The notes below the pieces were generated by a model. That model was given only the letters and a program-made list of their open reading frames with translations. It searched no databases and was not told where the DNA came from. This document shows positions 24,024-33,235 of a stretch of DNA of 64,000 bases, piece by piece. The DNA comes from Salinimicrobium sediminilitoris (GTDB lineage: Bacteria > Bacteroidota > Bacteroidia > Flavobacteriales > Flavobacteriaceae), in contig NZ_JAIVCC010000013.1 in the NCBI RefSeq assembly GCF_020866905.1, positions 62,001 to 126,000 of the forward strand. Reading direction: 5' to 3'. A program made the position numbers and the translations under genes. Numbering within the stretch: the first letter of the stretch is position 1; every line of letters begins with the position of its first letter.

Positions 24024-25655
24024 CTAATAAACCTTTTTACCACCCAAATAGGTAGCGCTTGCTTTCATGTCCGGAATTTGTTCTTCGGAAACTTTCATGA
24101 TATCCCTGTCTAAAATGACAAAATCGGCAAACTTTCCTGGCTCTATTGATCCTTTTTCATCTTCTTCAAAATTGCTGTAAGCGGCCCAAATTGTCATTCC
24201 GCGAAGAGCTTCTTCTCTGGTGAGAGCCTGTTCGGACATATATCCGCCTTCAGGATAATTTTTGGTGTCTTTACGTGCTACCGCGGCATAAAATGTAAGG
24301 AAGGGACTCACCTGCTCCACAGGAAAATCTGTTCCAAGGGCGATGATCCCCGCTTCATCCAATAACTTTTTGTAAGCATAGGCTCCTTTCTCCCTTTCCG
24401 GCCCCAGTCTTTCCTGCGCCCAATACATGTCGCTCGTAGCGTGCGTTGGCTGCACTGAAGGAATGATATTTTTACTGAAGTATTTAAAATCTTCGGGAGC
24501 TATGACCTGTGAATGCTCGACCTTCCAGCGTCTATCTCCCGCATCTGCAAGAAGGGAATCATAAGTTTTCAACACAACAACATTAGCCGAATCCCCGATT
24601 GCGTGCGTATTCATTTGATATTCTGAACCGGCAATACGCGCCGCCGTTGCTTTAAAGTCGGCTACCGAAGATAGTAAGGCTCCAAAATGATTGTGCTTAT
24701 CTGAATAAGGCTGTTTTAGAGCAGCTCCTCTAGATCCCAAAGCCCCATCTGCATAGAATTTTACAGCACGTACATTCAATTTTTCTGTTTTTAAAGGTTC
24801 TCTGTCGAGGAAATAATCCAGATTCTCCTTTGTATTACTAATCATTGCATAGATCCTTACATCCAGCTCTCCTGCTTGCTGTAAACTGTCAATTAGTTCT
24901 ATTGTAAAACGATCTAAACCTGCATCATTAACTGTTGTTAAACCATACTGAAAAACCTCTTTTTGAGCATCCAGTAAAGCAGCGGCTTGATCCTCTAAAC
25001 TTGTTTGAGGTACAGCATTCTCCACCAGTGCCATGGGATTGTCAATAAGGATCCCGGTTAACTCTCCATTCTTCTTTTCAATTTCTCCACCTTCAGCAGG
25101 TGTATTTGTGGTAATACCCGCAGCATCCAGCGCCGCCTGATTTGCCAACAGGGCATGCCCGTCAATTCGGGTTATGGCCACCGGAGTATCGGGAAACAAT
25201 ACATCAAGAGTGTCCTTTACCGGAAACTCCTTTACTTCCCAATCATTTTGATCCCATCCCCGACCAACAATAAAATCGGTATTCTTTTCCTTTTGAAATT
25301 CAGTGATACGAGCGACCACTTCTTCAAAACTGTTGGTGCCGGTAAGGTTGACCGTTTGCATGGTAGACCCAAGGCCGTAGAAATGAGCATGCGCATCAAT
25401 TAAACCGGGGAGAATAGTTTTCCCCTGCGCATCGACGACTTCGGCGGAATTGTATTTCTCCTGCAGCTCTTTTGAAGTACCAACAGCGAGAAACTTTCCG
25501 TCTTTCACTACAAAGGCTTCCGCAGTAGAAAATTCATCATCCACGGTATATACATTGGCATTAATTACAAGAAGATCGGCTTCTTCTTTATTGGTGTCAT
25601 TGCAGCCAAAGAAAATTCCGAAGCTAAGAATGTAAAAAAATATTTTTTTGATCAT
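24024..25655 (-). CDS. Amidohydrolase family lipoprotein (YtcJ-like)
   Basis: This 543-residue metal-dependent hydrolase has an N-terminal lipoprotein signal (YILSFGIFFGCNDTN, cysteine near residue 18). The metal-binding strand is LPGLIDAHAHFYGLG (about residues 79-93), the second part has NTHAIGDSANVVVL and KVEHSQVIAPED, and the closing strand has ALGTDFPVEQVSPF and IEPGKFADFVILDRD. It belongs to the YtcJ-type group, which cleaves C-N bonds in N-acylated or cyclic substrates; the natural substrate is unknown. It appears monocistronic and ends in its own terminator. Confidence 0.88.
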   Translation of the reverse strand: MIKKIFFYILSFGIFFGCNDTNKEEADLLVINANVYTVDDEFSTAEAFVVKDGKFLAVGTSKELQEKYNSAEVVDAQGKTILPGLIDAHAHFYGLGSTMQTVNLTGTNSFEEVVARITEFQKEKNTDFIVGRGWDQNDWEVKEFPVKDTLDVLFPDTPVAITRIDGHALLANQAALDAAGITTNTPAEGGEIEKKNGELTGILIDNPMALVENAVPQTSLEDQAAALLDAQKEVFQYGLTTVNDAGLDRFTIELIDSLQQAGELDVRIYAMISNTKENLDYFLDREPLKTEKLNVRAVKFYADGALGSRGAALKQPYSDKHNHFGALLSSVADFKATAARIAGSEYQMNTHAIGDSANVVVLKTYDSLLADAGDRRWKVEHSQVIAPEDFKYFSKNIIPSVQPTHATSDMYWAQERLGPEREKGAYAYKKLLDEAGIIALGTDFPVEQVSPFLTFYAAVARKDTKNYPEGGYMSEQALTREEALRGMTIWAAYSNFEEDEKGSIEPGKFADFVILDRDIMKVSEEQIPDMKASATYLGGKKVY

Positions 25656-25682
25656 CGTTTAGAGATTTAGGGTAAAAATAGA

Positions 25683-25709
25683 AAATGCGCTCCAAACCGG
25701 AGCGCATTT
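25683..25709 (-). terminator. Intrinsic terminator of the PiT-like transporter gene
   Basis: An 11-bp perfect stem AAATGCGCTCC with its complement and a 5-nt loop lies 23 bp after the stop codon on the minus strand and is followed by TTTTCTATTTTT. Confidence 0.78.
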
Positions 25710-25731
25710 ATTTTATTTTGAGCAATAGTCA

Positions 25732-26865
25732 TTAAAACCAGGTTACAATTGCTTCCCAAATGGCTTCACGAATATCGGGGTTGGCCCCGGCTGCAAGAGC
25801 AATGGAAATAAATAACCCGATCATTGCATAGGAGAAATCTTTAAATATCATCCTTCCTGCTTTTTTACGGTGCTTTTTACCTTTTTTGGTACGTGAAAGA
25901 CTCACTGCGATTTCCCTACCTCCAATAACTCCCAGGAATACCCAGGTGGTACTCATTGGTACGGTACTAATAAAAAGTTTATAGATCAACAGGATCACGT
26001 AGGTGGCATCAATTAAAGTTGCTGCCCTGATATCGGAAATCCTCGCCTTTTCACTCACCACTTGTTGTATTTTATCTCCTCTTAGATAGAACAGGAGACC
26101 CAGACCTACAAAAATAGTGACGGCAAAAATTATGAACTGCATGAAGTCAAGCTGCCGTGGAAGGAATACTGCTATGTTCGCACCATCCTGCATCACCCAT
26201 ACACCCCATAGCGTACCACTCACAAGCCACTGAACAATATTCCAGCTTTTGCTGAATTTACGGCTCTTAAAGTATTTCTTAATGGTGTTATAAGATAAGT
26301 ACCACACTAAGAATGAAAGCACAAAAGCCATAATATACCCGGTCCAGGATTTCCATACTACAGAGGTAATACCTGATGTATCGGCACTAAAAACACTTAA
26401 AATAAGAAAGGTCGTAGATACCGGCATCCTTAACCTTGTAAGTATTAAAAGCACAAGGGGTGCAATGATCTGGAAAAAGCTAAAGTTCTCGGGATGAGGG
26501 TATTTTGTTGTGCCATCTGGGTTCAACAGTCGTTGGTAGGTGACATCCCCATCAAAAACTATCCAGCTATAGGTCACTACGGCCAGAAATATAATACCAA
26601 TGAACAACCACATTGTCCACCACTTCCGGTTCTTATTACTTTCAATGAATGTTCCCAGGGATTGTATACTGTCATTAGCCACAGTTGCATAAGCGGCGAA
26701 AAAGAATCCAAGCCACATCCCGGCCTGTCCATAACCTGTAAGAATTCCTGCCAGAACGAGTCCCACAATCACTATGGCCAGGAATGTTTTTTCCTGAACC
26801 ATGAAATCGAGCACGTTCAAATACGGCCGGTTCCTTTTAATCCTGTTAAATTTAGCTTTTGCCAT
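25732..26865 (-). CDS. PiT-family (inorganic phosphate transporter) like protein
   Basis: This 377-residue inner-membrane protein has about nine to ten helices. The two PiT-type repeats are recognisable as ATVANDSIQSLGTFIE (about residues 80-95) and QDGANIAVFLP (about 225-235). They are supported by LRMPVSTTFLILSVFSAD and STVPMSTTWVFLGVIGGREIAVSL. These correspond to the ND-x-A/N and P-x-S-x-T segments of Pi:H+ or Pi:Na+ symporters. The sequence is divergent, so another anion is possible. A TATTTTTG box at 26935-26942 could be its promoter. It is flanked by terminators on both sides. Confidence 0.72.
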   Translation of the reverse strand: MAKAKFNRIKRNRPYLNVLDFMVQEKTFLAIVIVGLVLAGILTGYGQAGMWLGFFFAAYATVANDSIQSLGTFIESNKNRKWWTMWLFIGIIFLAVVTYSWIVFDGDVTYQRLLNPDGTTKYPHPENFSFFQIIAPLVLLILTRLRMPVSTTFLILSVFSADTSGITSVVWKSWTGYIMAFVLSFLVWYLSYNTIKKYFKSRKFSKSWNIVQWLVSGTLWGVWVMQDGANIAVFLPRQLDFMQFIIFAVTIFVGLGLLFYLRGDKIQQVVSEKARISDIRAATLIDATYVILLIYKLFISTVPMSTTWVFLGVIGGREIAVSLSRTKKGKKHRKKAGRMIFKDFSYAMIGLFISIALAAGANPDIREAIWEAIVTWF

Positions 26866-27028
26866 TTCCTAATTATAGGTTTTCAAAAATTTCTAGAATT
26901 GCGAATATAACTTCTTTTCCCTCTTTTGGGGCTGCAAAAATATATACTTGCATACTTCCACTGTTTAATTCCAATGTTATCTAATTGTTAAGAATTCTTT
27001 AAAGCCAATATCCTTGGTTGTCAAGCAT

Positions 27029-27056
27029 AAAAAAAGCCGGTAAAAACCGGCTTTTT
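27029..27056. terminator. Bidirectional intrinsic terminator
   Basis: AGCCGG and CCGGCT with a 6-nt loop, preceded by A7 and followed by T5, can act on both strands. On the minus strand it closes the barrel gene that ends at 27072. Confidence 0.78.
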
Positions 27057-27071
27057 CGAACTTCATTAATT

Positions 27072-28802
27072 TTATCTTCCGAAGTCAAACTTGTAGGTAG
27101 CTCCTGCCATCACCTGCAGCCCTAAGACGGGATAATCTGCCCACTTTTCGTAATTATCTCCCAAAAGGTTATGACCACGGGCAAATATAGAAAGCCTGTC
27201 GTTAAATCTGTATCCAAGATTTGCGTTGAGATCAACATAAGAATCCAGGGTGACATTTTCTTCTACAACAGGTATTCCCGAAGTAAAATCAAACGTCCCG
27301 TAGTCTTCCCGCTCACCAACTATAAAAATATTGGCTCCTGCAAACCATTTTTCAGTGATTTGGTAATCGGCTAATAAATTCGCTTTGAAGTCTGGCAGGT
27401 TCCAGGCTTCATCCTGCTCATCGGTGTCATACACAAAATATTCAGCATTGATACGCAGGTTAAGTTTGCGATTTACATCGAAGTTTAATTCTCCAAATGC
27501 TGAAATGGTACTCACCTTGTCATAAACAACTGCAAATGAATTCCCGAAAGCATAAGGCGGCCTGCTTAGGGCTTCAGAAGGATCGGAAGGCGTGGACACA
27601 AAGAGTGGCTTAAAATCTTCGGCCATATATTTTAAACGGGTATTATAACCTATACTGCTGGTTAATTTTCCTTTTGCACCTACGTAAGCTTTATATTGTT
27701 GATCTGTAGGTGCTATTCCTACTCCCGGAGTAAGAAAAGGGTTCTCCTTCGTAAATTCATAATAAGAATTCTGTCGCAGTTCTCCTTCAAGACCGGCGTA
27801 AGCTATAAAATAATCTCCGGCAGCGCGATAGCTTGCAGTGACCTGCGGGTAAACATATATCCCGCTGTCACTGTTCTCTGAATCATAGCTGTAATAGATC
27901 GCTGCACCCAAATTAAGAGTAAGATCGTCTCTAAGCACCACTAGACTCGAGGCCAGTCCAATATTCATATAACTGTAATTAATTTCCTCAGAATCGCCTA
28001 TGGCTAGAGAAGAACTACCATTTAAATAGTCTAAAATCACATTGGTATGAAACAATTCGCCCCCAATAGGAATTTCAAGCGTTGGTTTAAATGTAAGGCG
28101 GTGTTCGTTAGATTCAAAATCATCACCAAAATATCGGTATTTGACTTCTGCCCTGTCAAAAAAGGCCTTTTCCCAGTTAATTTCCCCACCAGCATATATA
28201 CTGTAGTAATTGTGCTGGGGATCGATATCATCGATAATGTTATTACTTACTTCATCCCCGCGTACTCCATACCAGTTAAATAGTCGGTGCTCTACCCCAA
28301 AATCGGTGTTCCAGATGAGATTTCGGTTCCTTGAAGAGTAATTAAGATTGAGTTCTGTATCGTAATAATTATCCTCCAGTTCCACACCGTCAATCCCACC
28401 TTGAGCGGAATTATGAGTGAGGAAAATTCCGAAGTTATCGGTCCTGGTGACTTCAATATTGCTGTAGAACTCGGCTAAAGCACTGGTGTAGGTACCAAAA
28501 CCAAGGGTGATGTAATTATCATACAGCTTTGGCGGACGCTGGCGCTCCACGGTTGTAGCCCTTCCTTTGGCAGGGGCAAAAGTGGAGGCAACCGGAACAG
28601 AAAATATGCTGTATTGTACAGGTCTTTTTTCAAGGTTCACTGAATCTGATATTTTTGGAGTCTCCCTTATTTTGGAGGCATCACTAACAGTAGGAGTATA
28701 TGGTTTCACCACTTCTACCGTTTCGCTCCCAAGGTCCTGAGCATATGTGAAGCCGGTAAAAAATAAGAACATGATAACTACACTTAACGAGTTGATTTTC
28801 AT
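27072..28802 (-). CDS. Outer-membrane beta-barrel protein, TonB-receptor-like
   Basis: This 576-residue protein has a signal peptide (ending near FTYAQDLG) and the short conserved segment VEVVKPYTPTVSDASKIRETP after it. The rest is alternating amphipathic strands typical of a barrel, ending in an aromatic strand (MAGATYKFDFGR, with penultimate-type phenylalanine). There is no recognisable plug or TonB box, so it resembles only the barrel half of a TonB-dependent receptor. It follows the 1006-residue TPR gene by 19 bp, which suggests a joint outer-membrane/periplasm function. Confidence 0.82.
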   Translation of the reverse strand: MKINSLSVVIMFLFFTGFTYAQDLGSETVEVVKPYTPTVSDASKIRETPKISDSVNLEKRPVQYSIFSVPVASTFAPAKGRATTVERQRPPKLYDNYITLGFGTYTSALAEFYSNIEVTRTDNFGIFLTHNSAQGGIDGVELEDNYYDTELNLNYSSRNRNLIWNTDFGVEHRLFNWYGVRGDEVSNNIIDDIDPQHNYYSIYAGGEINWEKAFFDRAEVKYRYFGDDFESNEHRLTFKPTLEIPIGGELFHTNVILDYLNGSSSLAIGDSEEINYSYMNIGLASSLVVLRDDLTLNLGAAIYYSYDSENSDSGIYVYPQVTASYRAAGDYFIAYAGLEGELRQNSYYEFTKENPFLTPGVGIAPTDQQYKAYVGAKGKLTSSIGYNTRLKYMAEDFKPLFVSTPSDPSEALSRPPYAFGNSFAVVYDKVSTISAFGELNFDVNRKLNLRINAEYFVYDTDEQDEAWNLPDFKANLLADYQITEKWFAGANIFIVGEREDYGTFDFTSGIPVVEENVTLDSYVDLNANLGYRFNDRLSIFARGHNLLGDNYEKWADYPVLGLQVMAGATYKFDFGR

Positions 28803-28821
28803 GGGAAGGCTTTTATGTATT

Positions 28822-31800
28822 TTAATTGTTGGTTTCTACAGAAGCATTGGTCCTGGCTTCCTGTGCTTTTATCCTGGCTAGTTCCTGTTTGGCTTCATTT
28901 ACAACTTCGGGGAACTGGGTGAAATTCTTGATCACGTTATCCAGAATATAAGTGGCCTGGTAAGCATCACCTAAGGCATAGAAATTCTTCGCCATCAACA
29001 CAAGCCCTTTTGCACCAAATAATTTGTAACCAGAATAATCTTTGGCTAAACGCTGTACAGCATCATTTGAAGCCTGGAAGTTTCCGGCTTTATTCTTGAA
29101 ATAAGCATCATAGTACAATGCCTCGGCTGCCAGTTCTCCGGTGGCCGATTTCTGCACTTCGGCATAAGCTCTTTTTGCGCGCTCTTCATTTCCCGTTCTC
29201 ATAGCGGCACGGGCAATGATCACCTGCGCATCGTTTTTAGCACTGGTTTCGGCATTTGGATTTGCCAGCACCTTTTCGGCATAACTTACAGCCTCATCAT
29301 ATTTTCCAGTTTCCAGGTAAGACTTCATGAGGTTAGACTGTGCAAAAATGGTATTTTGAGCAAAAGATGCTTGAGATTCAAGACGCTTTAACAGCGGAAT
29401 AGCTTCGGAATAATTGCTGTTTTCCAGGTAAACTTCGGAAAGTCTCGCAAGAGATTGCTCGAGATATTCTGATGCCGATCTTCCAATCACATATTTGTAA
29501 TGCGGAATGCTTTTCTCCCTGTTTCCTTCACGGAAATATAATTGCCCCAGGTAAAAATGAGCCTGTACCGAATGTATTCCGTTAGGGAATTTTACAAGAT
29601 ATTTGTCCAGCGCAGTAATGGCCGCTGAAGTATTGTTGTTCTGATACTGTTTTTCGGCAGATTCAAACGTGGTGTTATCAAGATCCACATCGGTCACTTC
29701 TACAAAATCCAGGTCTTTCACCCAGTTTGCATACTCATCTGTCCTGCCCAGATCGACATAGATAAGCCTTGCGGTACTTACAGCCTGGATAGCTTCAGCC
29801 GAATTAGGAAAATCGGCTACTACCTTTTTAAGCTTGTCAAGCGCCTGGTTCGACTGGTCATTATTATAATAGATCAATCCCTGCTTCAGTAAAGCCTGCG
29901 GCACAAAAGCACTTCCGGGAACATCTCTAATAAGCCTGTTGTAGGCTTCCATCCCCTGGCTCGTATTGTTCATCGCTACATAAGTATTCCCAAGTTCATA
30001 CGCTGCATCATCCCGATAGGAAGAGCGGGGATATTTTCTAAGAAACTCGGTTAACTCCTGAATTTTTGTCTCATTGCGCTGCACAAAACCATAGCTTATT
30101 GCTTTCTGAAAAGCTGCATAATCATTTTCGGATCCATTAAGAGCAATTGCTGCATTGTAAGCATCCATGGCAGGCCAATAGCTACTGTTCACAAAATGGC
30201 TGTCCCCCAAACGCACAAAGGCATCGTTTCTCCTGCCCCGATCTTTAGCAGCATCATTAGCGAAGCGCTTAAAGAACTCTATCGATCTTGCGTAATCGCG
30301 CTGTTTAAAATACGCGTAACCAATATTATAATCAAGGTTTTCCTTTTCTGAAGCTCCCTTTGCACCACTCATACCGGCAAATTCCCGGTAGCCAACCAGG
30401 GCCTCATCAAAATTGCGCAGGTTAAAATCTGTCTCAGCTTTCCAGAAGGTTGCCAGGGCCGTAAATCGTGGATCGCGTCTTTCCGTAAGGGCCAGATCAA
30501 AATATTCCTTTGCTTCACGATATTTTCCTTCTTCAAAAAGTTCCAGTCCGCGGTAAAATGCCACTTGCTGGTAAACTACATTATTTTGAAAATTTCGGTT
30601 TCCTTTGAGAAGACGCATTGCTTCCTCATAGTTCTTCGAAGTAATAAAGGAGTTGATGAGCAACTCATTAATTTCCTCTTTGGCAGGAGAATTTGGGTAA
30701 GCTTCCAGGTAGTTCATCAAAACCTGTGGCGTACTGGCATAACTGTTCCCAATCTCATAGCTCAATTTGGCGTAATTAAGTGCAGCATCTGCCTTGATCT
30801 CGGGATTGAAATCCATCTCACTGGCATTCTTAAATGCATTGAGTGCCTGTTGCTTTTTATCATCTTTTAAGTAAGACTGAGCCAGGTGATAATATGCATT
30901 TTGGGCAACAGCATTTTTCCCATCAATGATCTTGTTGAATTCGGAAATGGCGGCCTCATAATTTCCCTGCTGAAAATAGGCGTAACCTAACTGATAATAA
31001 TCTGTGTTGTTCCACTTCCCTCTTTCCCCCTGGTATTCTTTTAAATAAGGAATAGCTTTTTCATACTGTCCAAGGTTAAAATAGCTCTCCCCAATAATTT
31101 TATTTAGCTCGGACCTGTCGCGGCGATCGGCCCGGGGTAATTGCTCCAGTCCAAGTTGAATAGCTTTTTCAAAATTCCCCTGCTTAAAATTCATATCGGC
31201 CTGGAAGTAAGAAAGATCTTCCTCGTAACGCTCTGTGCCCTCTACCTCTTCAAAAAGGGCATTTGCCTGCTCATAATCATCCCCTTCATAAGCCATAAAG
31301 CCCAGGTAGTATTTTGCCTGGGAACCATATTTCTTGGAGTCTTTTACTTTGCTCAAATATTCTTTAGCTTCTTCAGGTTGATTTGCCTTAAAGTAAGCGT
31401 AACCATTATTGAAGTTAAAACGTTCCTTTTCAGCTTTGCTTAAGTTCCTTTGATCAACCGTGTCATACCACTTGCGGGCAAGAGAATACTTTCCTGTTTC
31501 AAAATAATAGTCGGCCACATCGAGATAGGCTGCATTGGTTTTGGTGCTGGTAGGGTAACGCTCTACAAAATCCTCCATGAGCGCATCGGCTCCCGGTTGA
31601 TTTAAGCGAATAGCAGCATTGGCTATATAATAGGCGGCATTGGCCTTGATCCTTTCATCATCCACTTCATCCTGTACTTCATCAAATAAGGTTTGTGCGG
31701 CAAGATATTGCTGATTGTTGTATAACTCCAGGGCGCGGTTATAATCGGCCAGTTCATTAGTCTGAATAGCAGATTGTTGTGAAAAACCTAAAACCGAAGA

Positions 31801-31842
31801 AAAAACAAGAACAACAAAAAGGCAGATTTTGCAATGTTTCAT
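28822..31842 (-). CDS. Large periplasmic TPR repeat protein
   Basis: This 1006-residue protein has a signal peptide (LFVVLVFSSVLGFSQQ) and about 25 TPR-like helical repeats through the whole length, for example YNRALELYNNQQYLAAQTLFDEV, AYFKANQPEEAKEYLSKVKDSKKYGSQA and AYFQQGNYEAAISEFNKII. It is probably a scaffold facing the periplasm that works with the barrel protein encoded next. The promoter has TATCTTTG at 31869-31876. Similar pairs are common in Flavobacteriaceae but uncharacterised, so the role is inferred. Confidence 0.85.
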   Translation of the reverse strand: MKHCKICLFVVLVFSSVLGFSQQSAIQTNELADYNRALELYNNQQYLAAQTLFDEVQDEVDDERIKANAAYYIANAAIRLNQPGADALMEDFVERYPTSTKTNAAYLDVADYYFETGKYSLARKWYDTVDQRNLSKAEKERFNFNNGYAYFKANQPEEAKEYLSKVKDSKKYGSQAKYYLGFMAYEGDDYEQANALFEEVEGTERYEEDLSYFQADMNFKQGNFEKAIQLGLEQLPRADRRDRSELNKIIGESYFNLGQYEKAIPYLKEYQGERGKWNNTDYYQLGYAYFQQGNYEAAISEFNKIIDGKNAVAQNAYYHLAQSYLKDDKKQQALNAFKNASEMDFNPEIKADAALNYAKLSYEIGNSYASTPQVLMNYLEAYPNSPAKEEINELLINSFITSKNYEEAMRLLKGNRNFQNNVVYQQVAFYRGLELFEEGKYREAKEYFDLALTERRDPRFTALATFWKAETDFNLRNFDEALVGYREFAGMSGAKGASEKENLDYNIGYAYFKQRDYARSIEFFKRFANDAAKDRGRRNDAFVRLGDSHFVNSSYWPAMDAYNAAIALNGSENDYAAFQKAISYGFVQRNETKIQELTEFLRKYPRSSYRDDAAYELGNTYVAMNNTSQGMEAYNRLIRDVPGSAFVPQALLKQGLIYYNNDQSNQALDKLKKVVADFPNSAEAIQAVSTARLIYVDLGRTDEYANWVKDLDFVEVTDVDLDNTTFESAEKQYQNNNTSAAITALDKYLVKFPNGIHSVQAHFYLGQLYFREGNREKSIPHYKYVIGRSASEYLEQSLARLSEVYLENSNYSEAIPLLKRLESQASFAQNTIFAQSNLMKSYLETGKYDEAVSYAEKVLANPNAETSAKNDAQVIIARAAMRTGNEERAKRAYAEVQKSATGELAAEALYYDAYFKNKAGNFQASNDAVQRLAKDYSGYKLFGAKGLVLMAKNFYALGDAYQATYILDNVIKNFTQFPEVVNEAKQELARIKAQEARTNASVETNN

Positions 31843-31868
31843 TCGTAAATTTTATTTTGTTGATGATT

Positions 31869-31876
31869 CAAAGATA
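31869..31876 (-). promoter_or_regulatory. -7 element of the TPR-barrel operon
   Basis: TATCTTTG on the minus strand, 26 bp upstream of the ATG at 31842, matches TAnnTTTG. No TTG at the ideal spacing was found. Confidence 0.5.
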
Positions 31877-32041
31877 TAAGAAACTCTAAGGTAATAACGC
31901 CTATGTTGTAAGATAAATTATGTCTTTCCGTTAAATGAAACCTAAAATTTCCTTCGAAAAATTTCAGCAGAAGAAAAGCAACACAAGCTCATATATTTAC
32001 GTTCTCTTTCTTACTTTTACCTCTCAAAAATGTGATTTTTC

Positions 32042-32725
32042 ATGTCCAATAATGTTCTGTACCTAAAAGACGCTGCCATTTATCAACGGGAGACGCTTAT
32101 CCTTTCTGAAGTCAATATAGAGATCGAAAAAGGGGAATTCGTTTACCTCATCGGGAAAACCGGAACAGGAAAAAGTAGTTTCATGAAAACCCTTTATGGA
32201 GATCTTCCTCTAACCGAAGGGGAAGGACAGATAGTGGATTACGATTTGCGCACCCTAAAGGAAAAAGATATCCCCTTCCTGCGCCGCAAACTGGGAGTCG
32301 TGTTTCAGGATTTTAAGCTGCTCAACGATCGTAATGTCAATGAGAACCTGCTGTTTGTACTAAAAGCTACGGGCTGGAAAGACAGAGCATCTATGGATGC
32401 AAAAATCGAGGAAGTTCTTAAAAAAGTAGGAATGGGCACCAAGGGTTTTAAAAATCCCTACCAACTTTCGGGAGGAGAACAACAACGTATAGCTATCGCC
32501 CGGGCCCTTCTTAATGATCCCGAACTCATTTTAGCCGATGAACCTACCGGAAACCTTGACCCACAAACTTCGGTTGAAGTAATGGAAGTCCTGCAGCAAA
32601 TCAGCAAAAACGGAAAAACCATTCTTATGGCTACCCATGATTACGCCTTACTCTTGAAGTATCCCTCCAAAACCCTGAAATGTGACGGACAAAAGGTATT
32701 TGAGGTGGTACAAAAAACGGTTTAA
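32042..32725 (+). CDS. ftsE: Cell division ABC transporter ATPase FtsE
   Basis: This 227-residue ATPase of the FtsEX complex controls peptidoglycan hydrolases at the septum. Walker A is GKTGTGKSSF (about residues 38-47), the Q-loop VFQDFKLL, the signature LSGGEQQRIAIARAL, Walker B LILADEPTGNLDP, and the H-loop MATHDYALL. No ftsX-like gene is adjacent; the only FtsX-like permease in the window, at 18606-19841, is of LolE type. Its start is 199 bp from the divergent TPR gene. Confidence 0.85.
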   Translation: MSNNVLYLKDAAIYQRETLILSEVNIEIEKGEFVYLIGKTGTGKSSFMKTLYGDLPLTEGEGQIVDYDLRTLKEKDIPFLRRKLGVVFQDFKLLNDRNVNENLLFVLKATGWKDRASMDAKIEEVLKKVGMGTKGFKNPYQLSGGEQQRIAIARALLNDPELILADEPTGNLDPQTSVEVMEVLQQISKNGKTILMATHDYALLLKYPSKTLKCDGQKVFEVVQKTV

Positions 32726-32745
32726 ATTGAAAATAGAGGAGAGAT

Positions 32746-32780
32746 AACCATTTCCAAAGTTTGAAACTTTGAAAATGGTT
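32746..32780. repeat. REP-like near-perfect palindrome
   Basis: Two 17-base arms (starting AACCATTTCCAAAGTTT) pair with a single mismatch around one central base. It lies just after ftsE and resembles short palindromic units scattered between genes in Flavobacteria. A related design is at 36853-36885. Confidence 0.6.
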
Positions 32781-32793
32781 GGTTTGAAGAATA

Positions 32794-32834
32794 AAAAAAC
32801 CACTCAAAAATGACATTTTTGGAGTGGTTTTTCT
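32794..32834. terminator. Bidirectional terminator between ftsE and the YgjV-like gene
   Basis: AAACCACTC pairs with GAGTGGTTT across the CAAAAATGACATTTTTG 17-mer, which can itself fold, and is flanked by A7 and T5. It serves both converging genes. Confidence 0.72.
32805..32821 (+). repeat. CAAAAATGACATTTTTG palindromic 17-mer, copy 2
   Basis: Here it forms the upper part of a terminator. The same 17-mer occurs inverted at 18579-18595, and a looser version (CAAAAATGTGATTTTTC) begins near 32025. Confidence 0.5.
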
Positions 32835-32862
32835 TTTCAATCTGTATTCGTAATTCTAATCT

Positions 32863-33099
32863 CTAATTTTCATTCTTCCTGTTGATAAAGAGGTAATAGA
32901 TGTTAATGATAACGATAGCTGCATTGGTGACAATAATTGGATATGATTCCAGCAGAATTCCGTAGGCGACGAAGAATAAACAACCAAGACTGTTAATGTA
33001 TCTTAAGGTGGTGATGTTTCTCATTAGAAAAGACAACAGTAAAAAGAAAGATGCCAGGTACCCAATCCATTCCACGTAAGAAATCCCAAGTATTTCCAT
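32863..33099 (-). CDS. Small multi-pass membrane protein (YgjV-like)
   Basis: This 78-residue protein has three hydrophobic segments (IGYLASFFLLLSFLM, INSLGCLFFVAYGILL, IIVTNAAIVIINIYYLF). The pattern, including the conserved NAAIVIINIYYL end, resembles the YgjV/SemiSWEET-like group of tiny transporters. The function is not established. It converges on ftsE with a shared terminator. Confidence 0.6.
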   Translation of the reverse strand: MEILGISYVEWIGYLASFFLLLSFLMRNITTLRYINSLGCLFFVAYGILLESYPIIVTNAAIVIINIYYLFINRKNEN

Positions 33100-33174
33100 A
33101 TTTTTTCTGAATTTATGAACAGGAATTAAAAGTAAGAAATCATTTTTAAATCCTGGGAAATGAGTAGCACCAAT

Positions 33175-33216
33175 AAAAAAGGGCTACTAAAATGGAATTT
33201 TTAGCAGCCCTTTTTT
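33175..33216 (-). terminator. Intrinsic terminator of typA
   Basis: GGGCTACTAAAA pairs with TTTTAGCAGCCC (one mismatch), flanked by A6 and T6, and lies just below the typA stop on the minus strand. Confidence 0.78.
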
Positions 33217-33235
33217 ATTAAAAATCAATCTTATA

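Noticed and set aside
28822-31842. CRISPR or tandem DNA repeat suspected from the repeated protein pattern
   Set aside because: The repeats exist only at protein level (TPR helices); no exact DNA repeats with regular spacers are present. No CRISPR array was found in the window.
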